This document shows positions 36,233-43,513 of a stretch of 64,000 nucleotides of DNA, piece by piece (position 1 is the stretch's first letter; each line of letters opens with the position of its first letter). The notes under the pieces were generated by a model. That model ran no database searches, was not told where the DNA came from, and saw nothing but the letters and a program-made list of their open reading frames with translations. The stretch is from Methanoculleus marisnigri JR1 (GTDB lineage Archaea; Halobacteriota; Methanomicrobia; Methanomicrobiales; Methanoculleaceae). The stretch is taken from contig NC_009051.1 of NCBI RefSeq assembly GCF_000015825.1, positions 1,606,695 through 1,670,694 of the forward strand, written 5' to 3'. The translations under genes were made by a program, and so were the position numbers.

Positions 36233-36883
36233 ATGGGAATATTTGACAAGTTATTCCGTACCGGGAATGCCTTTGGGGTGAAAGGAGTTAAGGTTCCCAA
36301 GGAACTTATCGATGTGGCGAACACGCATGACTTTTGTCACTACACAATAAACACACGGAATGCGGTGACCTCTCCACCTAACCTTGTAAGCACAGAGATC
36401 ATTCAAAAGTTGCTACCCTTCCCAGATGACGAAGGGCACTTCCGTTTGAACATTCCTCAGTTCAATATGTTTGAGTTGCACTTGACACCGGATAATGATG
36501 TGATATTCTGTACGGTATATTCCCTTGACAAAGAAAAGGTTCCAGTGGTGACATTTGCCTCAATGTTGAGCGTGGCTGGCATGGATTATAGTGCGAAGAT
36601 GATCGTCGATATGATCGCCAGTATGGCTCAAGATCCCGTTCTCGATGACTTCCTCGATGAGTGGATCACGAAGTATAAGTTAGACGAGGTAGACAACCTT
36701 TTCCAGGGAGTAAGTCCTCCTGCGTGCCTTGTGTGCCTTCATCCATTCATCACCTGCATCAATCGTGAAACAATGTTACAACTTGTTGATATAGAAAGGA
36801 CGATCACAAGAGCTTGGTTCACACACTATGCCCTTCTCCATTGCAACCAGTATCAGATGATAGAAGAAATGGGTTTGGGTTGA
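36233..36883 (+). CDS. Unknown AT-rich accessory protein
   Basis: 216 residues with GGGAGAG just before the ATG. The sequence has no membrane span and no motif I recognise; it contains ten or so mid-protein hydrophobic segments typical of a globular fold (FELHLTPDNDVIFCTVYSLD, VTFASMLSVAGMDYSAKMIV) and a cysteine-rich stretch PPACLVCLHPFITCINRE. Base composition and codon choice (TTT, AAA, ACA) differ from the GC-rich genes around it, suggesting recent acquisition. It stands alone between purL and tRNA-Thr with the CPVC peptide upstream. Confidence 0.6.
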   Translation: MGIFDKLFRTGNAFGVKGVKVPKELIDVANTHDFCHYTINTRNAVTSPPNLVSTEIIQKLLPFPDDEGHFRLNIPQFNMFELHLTPDNDVIFCTVYSLDKEKVPVVTFASMLSVAGMDYSAKMIVDMIASMAQDPVLDDFLDEWITKYKLDEVDNLFQGVSPPACLVCLHPFITCINRETMLQLVDIERTITRAWFTHYALLHCNQYQMIEEMGLG

Positions 36884-36955
36884 GTGTATCCTTTCCCCTC
36901 ACTTACCGAGGTCATCCCAATATTCTTCTGATCATGATACTACATGCCAAGTGAA

Positions 36956-37138
36956 TCAATCCCATGAATGAGTGCTCATATCGCTCATATCAACAGGGAA
37001 CGGGGGTGCAAGACATCCCTCACATAAGAGGTGATCAGCCCTCAACAAAACCCATGCTGCTTCTCTAAGTTCGTTGTCGGTGAACCATAGATGATGCACA
37101 CCGAGAGCGCGGGCAGACAATCTCCAATTCCTTGACAT
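36956..37138 (-). CDS. Doubtful 60-residue ORF next to tRNA-Thr
   Basis: Reads MSRNWRLSARALGVHHLWFT then a tail with CEGC. It has no ribosome site and lies just after the tRNA-Thr transcript end. It may be a gene fragment left by the AT-rich insertion; no family was recognised. Confidence 0.2.
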   Translation of the reverse strand: MSRNWRLSARALGVHHLWFTDNELREAAWVLLRADHLLCEGCLAPPFPVDMSDMSTHSWD

Positions 37139-37172
37139 ATTTTAAAATTAGATTAAGAACCTAGGATCTTCA

Positions 37173-37245
37173 AGCCCCAGCCGAGATTTGAACTCGGGAC
37201 CTGCTGATTACAAGTCAGCCGCTCTGCCAGCTAAGCCACTGGGGC
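37173..37245 (-). tRNA. tRNA-Thr (anticodon TGT)
   Basis: A complete cloverleaf folds on the minus strand: acceptor GCCCCAG with CTGGGGC, anticodon stem GCTGA with TCAGC around loop CTTGTAA (anticodon TGT), T arm CCGAG-TTCAAAT-CTCGG, discriminator U. CCA is not encoded. An AATATAAG element about 10-15 bases upstream on the minus strand fits a TATA box. Confidence 0.95.
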
Positions 37246-37289
37246 ATACCTTATATTGTAGGCGGTCTGCGGTAAAAAAGGTGGCGCCG

Positions 37290-37523
37290 GTTCTCCTCAC
37301 GCTCCGCTCCTCGAAGACCTTCGGTCTTCTCAAACTCCTGTCCTGCGGACAGTCGTTCCTACCGGAGCGTCGTCACTCGCACCTAGCGGTGCTCGCGCTC
37401 CTGCCGCTCGTAGTCGCACCTTGCGGTGCTCAAACTCCGGACGTGCCGTCCGTCGCACTCCGCTCGCGCCAGTCGCGACTCGCACCTAGCGGTGCTCACG
37501 CTCCTGCCCTTACGGCCAGTCGC
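37290..37523. repeat. Array of short hairpins with conserved linkers (copy 1)
   Basis: A run of perfect short stems separated by near-constant linkers. Examples: GAAGACC-TTC-GGTCTTC (37313-37329), linker TCAAACTC, CTGTCC-TGC-GGACAG (37338-37352), linker TCG; GCACC-TAGC-GGTGC at 37379-37392 and 37482-37495, a TTGC-loop version at 37416-37429; and CGGACG-TGC-CGTCCG near 37438-37452 followed by TCGCACTC. Related modules occur at 59.5-60.0 kb. The last hairpin overlaps the final codons of the DUF504 gene. No ORF is credible here. Confidence 0.75.
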
Positions 37524-37761
37524 GTTCCCAAACAATTTCCCCATCATACAGTATCCTCCTGACCCGGTGATACGGAATACACGCCACGTGCGTCCCGGCG
37601 TCCACCTCCAGGTACTGCGCATCGAGCGCGACGACCCGGTCGCCGTGAACCGTCGAGCGGTCGCCGGGCGCCCCCCGGTCGGCATACTCGACCTCGATTC
37701 GGGAGAAGTCGTAGCCGGGGTCGTGATAGAACCGGAGCAGCAGCCGGTGGCTCGTCCGCAT
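37510..37761 (-). CDS. DUF504 family protein
   Basis: 83 residues from ATG 37761, with GGAGGAGAGGGT directly before it; the frame is open to 37869, but those residues are not family-like. It reads MRTSHRLLLRFYHDPGYDFS, then VEYADRGAPGDRS, VVALDAQYLEVDAGTHV and IPYHRVRRILYDGEIVWERD, the DUF504 core (MJ0149-like) common in archaea. Its function is unknown; the small beta-rich fold suggests RNA or protein binding. Its last residues come from within the hairpin array, so the array edge forms part of the coding sequence. It is divergent from mmp10. Confidence 0.85.
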   Translation of the reverse strand: MRTSHRLLLRFYHDPGYDFSRIEVEYADRGAPGDRSTVHGDRVVALDAQYLEVDAGTHVACIPYHRVRRILYDGEIVWERDWP

Positions 37762-37904
37762 ACCCTCTCCTCCACTGCAGCCTCGCGCCGTAGAATCATA
37801 AAGGTGCGGGATGCGCCGCCGGCCGGCCCGCCGGAGCGAATCGCAGGACGACGGGAACCGGGTCTGCAACGTTCATAACAGAAGAGCACAGAAGTACCAT
37901 CAGA

Positions 37905-39131
37905 ATGTCGCATCTCACCGTCGATCTCGGAGGCCGGCCCGGTCTCGACTGCCGGGGATTCTGTTCGTACTGCTACTTCAAACACGTCAAAGGAACGACG
38001 GCGTTCGGCTGCAGATACTGCCTCCCCTTCCAGAAGGGCTGCGACTACTGCACCCGGGGGGTGCGGGAAGGGTATGAGGCGTTCAAGAGCCTCCGGACGG
38101 TCGCCGACGAGACGCTCGCAAACCTCCAGGTGATGAGCGAGGACGTCGACCGGATCACCATCAGCGGCGGCGGCGACCCGAGCTGCTACCCGGAGTTCGC
38201 CGACCTCGTCGAACTGCTCGGCAGCATGGAGGTGCCGCTCCATATCGGCTACACCAGTGGGAAGGGGTTCGACGACCCTGCCATCGCCGACCACCTCATC
38301 GAGAACGGCCTTGCCGAGGTCTCCTACACGGTCTTCGCCGCCGACCCCGAACTCCGGCGGCAGTGGATGCACGACCCGACGCCGGAAGCCTCGCTCGCGG
38401 TCCTCGACCGGCTCTGCGGCGCAATCGACGTCTACGCCGCAACAGTCGTTCTTCCCGGCGTCAACGACGGCAAAGCTCTCGAAGATACCTGCGCCTGGCT
38501 GGAGGAGCGCGGCGCAAAAGGGCTGATCCTGATGCGGTTCGCGAACCGGACCGACCAGGGGCTCATCCTCGGCAACGCGCCCATCCTCGAGGGGCAGCGG
38601 GTTCACGCCGTCGACGAGTTCCACGAGATGGTGACGGACTTGAACGACCGGTTCTCGATGAAGATCAGCGGGACGCCGCTCGGCGACCCCTCGATCGGCT
38701 CGCCGTTCGCAATCCTCCACGAGCCCGACCTCCTCAAAAAACTCCCCCGCGTCCGGAAGCGTGCAACGGTGATCACCGGGAGCATCGCGGCCCCATTCCT
38801 CCAGCGGCTCCTCTCGATCCGCGGCTCGACCTCGAGGGTCGTCGCGGTCAAAAAGGAGATCGCCTGCCTCATCACCGCCGACGACCTCGCCGGGGTGAAC
38901 CTATCGAAACTCGAAGACGTCGTAATCCTCCCCGGCAGGGCGTTCGTCCACGATGCCGAGGCTCAAAAGATCCTCTCCGCCGACGGCGTCGACCGCGAGG
39001 TGGTGCGCGGCCCCGAGTCGTTGACCGCCGACGCGGAGACGAGCATGGGCATGACCCGGATGGAAGTCCTCGATAAAGAGATGGAAGGGTTCGCGGCCCT
39101 GATCAACACGATCAACCGCTACGGGCTCTGA
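37905..39131 (+). CDS. mmp10: Methanogenesis marker protein 10: radical SAM McrA arginine C-methyltransferase
   Basis: 408 residues. The N-terminus carries the radical-SAM triad C16-x3-C20-x2-C23 (LDCRGFCSYCYFKH), followed by a second set of four cysteines, C36, C39, C46 and C49, the iron loop characteristic of Mmp10. ISGGGDPSCYPEFADLVELL is the SAM-binding GGE-like region. Mmp10 uses cobalamin and SAM to make 5-(S)-methylarginine in the active-site subunit of methyl-coenzyme M reductase. No mcr genes are in this window. The start is divergent from DUF504, and the 3' end overlaps the convergent GATase gene by 13 bases. Confidence 0.94.
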   Translation: MSHLTVDLGGRPGLDCRGFCSYCYFKHVKGTTAFGCRYCLPFQKGCDYCTRGVREGYEAFKSLRTVADETLANLQVMSEDVDRITISGGGDPSCYPEFADLVELLGSMEVPLHIGYTSGKGFDDPAIADHLIENGLAEVSYTVFAADPELRRQWMHDPTPEASLAVLDRLCGAIDVYAATVVLPGVNDGKALEDTCAWLEERGAKGLILMRFANRTDQGLILGNAPILEGQRVHAVDEFHEMVTDLNDRFSMKISGTPLGDPSIGSPFAILHEPDLLKKLPRVRKRATVITGSIAAPFLQRLLSIRGSTSRVVAVKKEIACLITADDLAGVNLSKLEDVVILPGRAFVHDAEAQKILSADGVDREVVRGPESLTADAETSMGMTRMEVLDKEMEGFAALINTINRYGL

Positions 39132-39688
39132 CGGCCGGCCAGCCTAGAGAACCGCTCGACGATCCACTCGTTCCTGACCTCGGGGTGGAAGAGGAGCCCG
39201 TAGAGGGGGAGGGAACGGTGCCGGATCGCCTGGACGCACCGGTCCGAGGCGGCGAGCGCTACGAACTCCCCGGGAACCTGCACGGCGTAATCGTGCACCG
39301 TGTAGGCGGGAAAGCTCTCCTGCCCGGCAAAGAGGGGGTCGGGCGCGAGCATTTTTACGTCGGTCATGCCGATCTCGCGGCACGGCCCGGTGCCGCCGCC
39401 GGACGCCGCCGCGAGCGCCAGCATGCCGGAGGAGATCCCGAGCACCGGGCGCTCGAACGTAAGAAGCCACCGGAACAGTTCCGGGTGCTCCGTATAGCCG
39501 GTATCCATCAGCGCCGTGCCGCAGAGGATCGCCGCATCCGCGCTATCGAGGTCCGGTGCGCCGATTGCGGTGTAGTGGCGGGTGAGGAACGCCATCCCGA
39601 TCCGGCAGAGGAGCCGTTCGACCGGCGCGACGAACTCGTCCCGGGAGAGCGAGCCGTCCCGGTAGCAGAGGTCGACGACCAGGATCAT
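39119..39688 (-). CDS. Class I glutamine amidotransferase-like protein
   Basis: 189 residues from ATG 39688, overlapping the dph6 stop as ATGA. The fold is GATase1-like: AAILCGTALMDTGYTEHPEL, then RPVLGISSGMLALAAASGGG, where the nucleophile position reads SGM instead of CAG, and LYGLLFHPEVRNEWIVERFS, which keeps the His-x-Glu pair. The nucleophilic cysteine is thus replaced by serine, so normal glutaminase activity is unlikely. It is coupled to dph6 and could deliver or control ammonia for diphthamide amidation, which is inference. Confidence 0.72.
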   Translation of the reverse strand: MILVVDLCYRDGSLSRDEFVAPVERLLCRIGMAFLTRHYTAIGAPDLDSADAAILCGTALMDTGYTEHPELFRWLLTFERPVLGISSGMLALAAASGGGTGPCREIGMTDVKMLAPDPLFAGQESFPAYTVHDYAVQVPGEFVALAASDRCVQAIRHRSLPLYGLLFHPEVRNEWIVERFSRLAGRQSP

Positions 39689-40365
39689 TTCGCCACCAGC
39701 CCCGCCCGCTCGATCCGCAGAACGCCGTTGTAGTTCCGGTAGACCTTCGAAGCTTCCTCGATCGCGATCTTCTGAGCGAAGAAGGGGGCGTCGACGACGA
39801 ACGTCTCGAGTTCGCCCCCTTCGCCGGTGAGGGTGACCTGGTATTTTTGGGCGATCGCCCGGAGTTCGTCGAGGGTGCGGCGGTCGATCTCCCGCCCGAG
39901 CCAGGACTCGTCGAAGGGGGAGGAGAAGACGCCCGCGATGACGACCCTGAAGCCGGCATCGAGGAGTTCTTCCATGTATGCCTCCTGGTCGGCGAGCCAG
40001 AGCGGGTTGAACGACCAGAGGCCCAGCTCCCGGCAGACCCGCTGCACCCTCGTTGCCTGGTAGACGGAGAGGATCGCCCCGGTGACGACCCCCTCGATCC
40101 CGTACTGTTCCCTGGCGGCGAGGAGAGCCCGTTTCAGGTCGCGGAGTTCTTCCTCCTTCTCCCCCGCCGTCTCCACCTCCACGAGAGGGAGCCCCGCCGC
40201 TTCGGCCTGCAGTGCGGCGAGGCGGATGTTCGGGGTGTGGAACATGTAACTCTCGGGGTTTTGGGAGACGACCGTGATCAGGCAGACCACCTCCTCTTTC
40301 TGCATCGCCTTCCAGCAGGCGAAGAGGGAGTCTTTCCCACCGGAGAAGAGCACGCCGAGTCTCAT
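39685..40365 (-). CDS. dph6: Diphthine-ammonia ligase (Dph6 / ATP-PPase)
   Basis: 226 residues from ATG 40365, which gives MRLGVLFSGGKDSLFACWKA; the longer open frame to 40569 is non-family. The PP-loop SGGKDS is at residues 8-13, and EGVVTGAILSVYQATRVQRV, GLWSFNPLWLADQEAYMEEL and NPLW motifs are those of the TIGR00289/Dph6 group. The C-terminus ELETFVVDAPFF is also conserved. Dph6 performs the final amidation of diphthine on elongation factor aEF2, using ATP and ammonia. The GATase-like gene overlaps its end. Confidence 0.9.
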   Translation of the reverse strand: MRLGVLFSGGKDSLFACWKAMQKEEVVCLITVVSQNPESYMFHTPNIRLAALQAEAAGLPLVEVETAGEKEEELRDLKRALLAAREQYGIEGVVTGAILSVYQATRVQRVCRELGLWSFNPLWLADQEAYMEELLDAGFRVVIAGVFSSPFDESWLGREIDRRTLDELRAIAQKYQVTLTGEGGELETFVVDAPFFAQKIAIEEASKVYRNYNGVLRIERAGLVAK

Positions 40366-40570
40366 GAGTGTTCCCGTACTCTTCTCCCCGGTGCACGATA
40401 ACCCCTGCGGCGGCGGCACCGGAAGCGCCCGGGCGGCAAATGGCCGGATCCGGCATACCGTCCGGGCAAATCGGAGGATTTGCGGCCGCCTTCGCCGGAG
40501 GAGGATCAGAATTATATGCTGTCGAATCTCCATCCGGTGTGAGCACCGGAGTGTATCAGGAGGGCTCACT

Positions 40571-40762
40571 ATGGCAGAAGTCGCCCAGCATCAGGAAGAA
40601 CAGATCGAAGTGGTGGTTGATTGCGTCCTGGTAAACTACCGGGGTGATCCCGAGTTACGGGGCCGGATTGTCCACGCGATCCTCGAGTGGGCAGAGGAGC
40701 ACCCCGAGGAGTGGGACAAACTGCAGGAGCGCTGCCAGCAATGTCACGAAGTCTTTGCGTAA
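40571..40762 (+). CDS. Small conserved-looking protein with CxxC
   Basis: 63 residues from ATG 40571, preceded by AGGAGGG. It is short, acidic and helical: IEVVVDCVLVNYRGDPELRG, then EHPEEWDKLQERCQQCHEV, ending with a C-x2-C that could bind zinc. The frame is open further upstream to 40274, but the ribosome site supports this start. It stands alone between dph6 (divergent) and tRNA-Leu. No family assigned. Confidence 0.6.
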   Translation: MAEVAQHQEEQIEVVVDCVLVNYRGDPELRGRIVHAILEWAEEHPEEWDKLQERCQQCHEVFA

Positions 40763-40884
40763 ACCCCCTGGACAGGGCATAGAATCTCTTTTCTCCCCCG
40801 ATCTCCGGGGGCAACGACCGCTGCATATACTGCCTGAATTGACGGCAATAGAGGACGTAAATAAATTAATTCCGTAAAACCGAA

Positions 40885-40969
40885 TGCGAGGGGTGAGATT
40901 CGAACTCACGAACTCCTACGAGACCAGGCCCTCAACCTGGCGCCTTTGACCTGGCTTGGCAACCCTCGC
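40885..40969 (-). tRNA. tRNA-Leu (anticodon GAG)
   Basis: An 85-base tRNA with a long class II variable arm on the minus strand: acceptor GCGAGGG with CCCTCGC, anticodon arm CCAGG-TTGAGGG-CCTGG (anticodon GAG), variable arm TCTCGTAGGAGTTC, T arm GTGAG-TTCGAAT-CTCAC, discriminator A. CCA not encoded. Confidence 0.94.
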
Positions 40970-41216
40970 CCGAACGGAGACGGTAGACGCATCGATTGCG
41001 TTTTCATGCCCCGTTTACCTCATTTAATCTGTTGTCATACATAAAATACCTTTGTGCGGAGAGTGCGATGGGGGAGGGGCGGATGGTTGCACGCGACGTC
41101 GTTTCTGCAGGACGGCGGAGATCACGGGAGCAGAGCGGCGCCTCTTCTTCGGTGTTGATTCCGGGGTGGGAACCGTTGCCGTCACTCCTCATCCTTTTGT
41201 AAGACCAAGAACGTGT

Positions 41217-41492
41217 TTACGGCCGTATGACCGGGCACCTTACGCTGAAGTAACCATGGATCAGTCTGTCCCGCATCCTCGCCATGCCGTTCCAGGGGAC
41301 ATCGGGATACCGTGCCCTGACCCCGGGTGAGAGGTTCTTCGACGCCTCCCCGATGATCTCAAGGCTCCGGAGAACCGATCACTTCATCATCTCATCCTGG
41401 ACGATCTCCTCGAAGGAACGGTCAGAGAAGTAGGTCTGGAGAAACTCCATCTCTTCAAGGATGTGGGCGAGGTACACGGAGTCACGCTTCAC
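41217..41492 (-). pseudogene. HEPN (DUF86) toxin broken by an in-frame TGA
   Basis: From GTG 41492 the frame reads VKRDSVYLAHILEEMEFLQT...VQDEMMK and meets TGA at codon 38 (41381-41379). Beyond it the same frame goes on without interruption as SVLRSLEIIGEASKNLS, YPDVPWNGMARMRDRLIHGY, which is the C-terminal half of a DUF86/HEPN RNase including the catalytic R-x4-H (RDRLIH). A TAA at 41217-41219 ends it a little short of family length. The TGA most simply is a CGA-to-TGA change (Arg is usual here). Its start overlaps the MNT gene by 11 bases. Confidence 0.78.
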
Positions 41493-41802
41493 ACCAGACC
41501 ACCTCGCCCTCCACATCCTGCTGGATGAGTGGGTCGAGCCCGCCGACGGTGAGCAGGTCGACCTTCCGCCCGTAGAGTTCCTCCAGGAAATCTGCGAGCG
41601 CCATGAAGTTCCGGAACGTGAGGTGGTCCGGCGACAACTCGACCAGCACGTCCACATCGCTCTCCGGCCAGTCATCGCCCCGGGCGGTAGACCCGAAGAT
41701 GCCGATCTTCGTCACACCGAACCGCTCCCGGAGCAGCGGGAGCACTGCCTCGAGCCGGGTGACAAAGATGCTCTTCTCCTCACACTGTGTCCGGGCCGCC
41801 AT
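41482..41802 (-). CDS. MNT-family minimal nucleotidyltransferase (antitoxin of MNT-HEPN module)
   Basis: 106 residues from ATG 41802 (open to 41901). GIFGSTARGDDWPESDVDVLVEL carries the G-S-x10-D-x-D catalytic signature of MNT enzymes, followed by FMALADFLEELYGRKVDLLT, whose third aspartate completes the triad. In MntA-HepT systems this protein adds AMP to the HEPN toxin and silences it. The matching HEPN gene overlaps its 3' end but is interrupted by a stop codon, so the module is probably no longer a working toxin system although the antitoxin gene is intact. Confidence 0.85.
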   Translation of the reverse strand: MAARTQCEEKSIFVTRLEAVLPLLRERFGVTKIGIFGSTARGDDWPESDVDVLVELSPDHLTFRNFMALADFLEELYGRKVDLLTVGGLDPLIQQDVEGEVVWCEA

Positions 41803-41942
41803 ACGGGTTCTGCTCGCCTCCTGATCGTACCTGAGGGTGAGGAGATGATGAATGTTGCCGTTCCCGGGATGGATAGCTACGCGGTCGCCACCCCGGTACA
41901 CTGGTCAACGGATACTCCGAAACATTCTCCAGGGAGTTGCGC

Positions 41943-42275
41943 TCAGTACCCGAACCGGCGATCGTAGCCGGTATGGTCCAGCCACTCGATGACGACCGCA
42001 ATGATGTCACCGTCGCTGGTCACGGTATACATCAATCTCCAGGATCGAGATAGGTTGTATTTCCAGAGGTTCTTTACCGGAGGATCTCGCTGTCGATATA
42101 CATCGGGGATCTGCCTCTTTGGAACCTGAACGCCGCAAAAAGCGTTGGCGGATATCGCCTCGAAGGCCCTGTTCAGGAGAGCGACCAGTTCCCGATCTTC
42201 TGTTCGGGTTGATGCCGACAGAGCCTCGAAGGCTTCTTTCACCTTCGTGTCGGCAAAGAAGATTGCCGCCCTCAT
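41943..42275 (-). CDS. RelE/ParE-superfamily-like toxin candidate
   Basis: 110 residues from ATG 42275, overlapping the preceding gene's stop as ATGA. RAAIFFADTKVKEAFEALSA at the N-terminus, PKRQIPDVYR in the middle, then NLWKYNLSRSWRLMYTVTSD and VVIEWLDHTGYDRRFGY at the end fit the compact RelE-like fold (helix pair then beta sheet, with the closing YDRRFGY typical of archaeal members). Such proteins cleave mRNA on the ribosome. The upstream partner with a winged-helix look would be the antitoxin. Confidence 0.68.
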   Translation of the reverse strand: MRAAIFFADTKVKEAFEALSASTRTEDRELVALLNRAFEAISANAFCGVQVPKRQIPDVYRQRDPPVKNLWKYNLSRSWRLMYTVTSDGDIIAVVIEWLDHTGYDRRFGY

Positions 42276-42544
42276 CGGATCCGCAGGTCTTCGCGGGCCA
42301 GGTACCACCGGGTAAACTCCGGATCGTAGATCCAGCAGACCTTGCCCTGTGCATCGATGGCGATCTTACCCGACTCCAGGAGGTACTCGATGATCGTCTT
42401 GAACGTCTGGTACATAACCTTCCGCGGCAGGCGTTCCCAGAGCGCCCGACGGCGGTATTCGCCGCTGTGCTCCCGAATGAAGTCTTCGACCATTTTGATC
42501 GTGTCGAGTGTGGGAGAGTGAGCGGATCCGGCGCTTGCTGACAT
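42272..42544 (-). CDS. Winged-helix-like antitoxin candidate
   Basis: 90 residues from ATG 42544 (frame open to 42919). Helical start LDTIKMVEDFIREHSGEYRR is followed by LWERLPRKVMYQTFKTIIEY and a beta hairpin GKIAIDAQGKVCWIYDPEFT, the outline of a winged helix. It is translationally coupled (ATGA) to the RelE-like gene, in the usual antitoxin-then-toxin order. The call as antitoxin rests on context and fold outline only. Confidence 0.6.
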   Translation of the reverse strand: MSASAGSAHSPTLDTIKMVEDFIREHSGEYRRRALWERLPRKVMYQTFKTIIEYLLESGKIAIDAQGKVCWIYDPEFTRWYLAREDLRIR

Positions 42545-42711
42545 GATCTCAGGGTTGTTGTATGAATATATATAACAAGTTGATCCGGGTGTGGCTGAAC
42601 GGCTGCGGCTGCCACGGGAACGGAGCGGTTCTTCCCGGCGACGATTCTCTCCCGTCCGTGATATTTCCAGCTTGAAAAAAAGTGTTTCCGGAGCGGGAAC
42701 AACAACGAACC

Positions 42712-42987
42712 GTGGCTGAAGACAGACCCAGAGGACGGTATCACGTCGAGAGGAACGTCCTTTTCGGATCGTATGCCCGCGGGGGACAGGAGTAGGGCAG
42801 CGATATCGACGTGCTTGTCGAGTTCTGTTCCGGTGAGGACCCCTTCGACTTCTTCGGGCTGTCGCAGTACCTCGAGGAAAAACCCGGTTCCGGCGTGGAT
42901 GTCGTGCCGGCAGCGGCACTCCGGCCCGAGATTCGCGGGCGGGTCACCGAGCAGCATAAGGTATTTCCGTTGCGCTTCATATTTTGA
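42712..42987 (+). pseudogene. Second MNT nucleotidyltransferase, broken by an in-frame TAG
   Basis: From a GTG at 42712 the frame reads AEDRPRGRYHVERNVLFGSY then ARGGQE, TAG, and without any shift GSDIDVLVEFCSGEDPFDFF, ending FPLRFIF at TGA 42985-42987. The catalytic GSYARG and SDID motifs bracket the amber codon at about 42757. Length after the stop fits an MNT protein. No HEPN gene follows; the next frame three bases later is an unrelated AT-rich ORF. Confidence 0.75.
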
Positions 42988-42990
42988 TAC

Positions 42991-43389
42991 ATGGAGATAT
43001 CAGAAGATGAAAGATTAGAGAGTATAAAGAAGAAAGAAGAGATTGCTGAGTTAACCGCTGAGATTTTTAAAATATATCGTCAACCCGAAAATGTAGCTGA
43101 ACTTAAAGGCAAAATCCACACGATTTTATCAAAAGTTGCCGTAATATTGAGTTATTCAAGTTCGAAGAATGCAGGCGCTATCACTAGTTCCCTTACCAAG
43201 CGTGCAGTTATGATAGACCTGCTTATCGAAAGGGAAGGATGGGGGTGGGATATCGTAACAGGCGAGGTAAATCGGTTTTGCGCTGTAGCAAACGGGATTA
43301 GATTTGATTTTACTAAAAGCGGTTTGAATATACAATTACCAAGTATATCAAAGGTTGAAATCTCGCCATTTAAAACTGAATTTTCATGA
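42991..43389 (+). CDS. Unknown AT-rich accessory protein
   Basis: 132 residues. The first half is charged and helical (RLESIKKKEEIAELTAEIFK, then VAELKGKIHTILSKVAVILS), the second half more mixed (REGWGWDIVTGEVNRFCAVA). No membrane span, no signal peptide and no recognised family. It is clearly AT-richer than its surroundings. It occupies the place where a HEPN partner of the broken nucleotidyltransferase would be expected. Confidence 0.5.
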   Translation: MEISEDERLESIKKKEEIAELTAEIFKIYRQPENVAELKGKIHTILSKVAVILSYSSSKNAGAITSSLTKRAVMIDLLIEREGWGWDIVTGEVNRFCAVANGIRFDFTKSGLNIQLPSISKVEISPFKTEFS

Positions 43390-43513
43390 ACTATTTTCCT
43401 ATAATCTGCACGGAACACACTACAACTGATCCTTTTTTCATGTAGTATGCGATGGTGTAATCTCAAAGAAAAACGTTTCTTTTCAAAATTGGAACACCAA
43501 CCAACTGTAAGGA

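Noticed and set aside
37290-37523. CRISPR array
   Set aside because: Repeats are self-complementary modules of varying stem sequence with short linkers; no constant repeat with unique 30-40 base spacers and no cas genes.
41379-41381. Selenocysteine at the HEPN TGA
   Set aside because: No selenocysteine insertion element is seen, the family has Arg here, and FdhA of this genome uses cysteine.
42757-42759. Pyrrolysine at the TAG in the second nucleotidyltransferase
   Set aside because: No methylamine methyltransferase or pyl genes in the window, and the lineage is hydrogenotrophic; a nonsense mutation is simpler.
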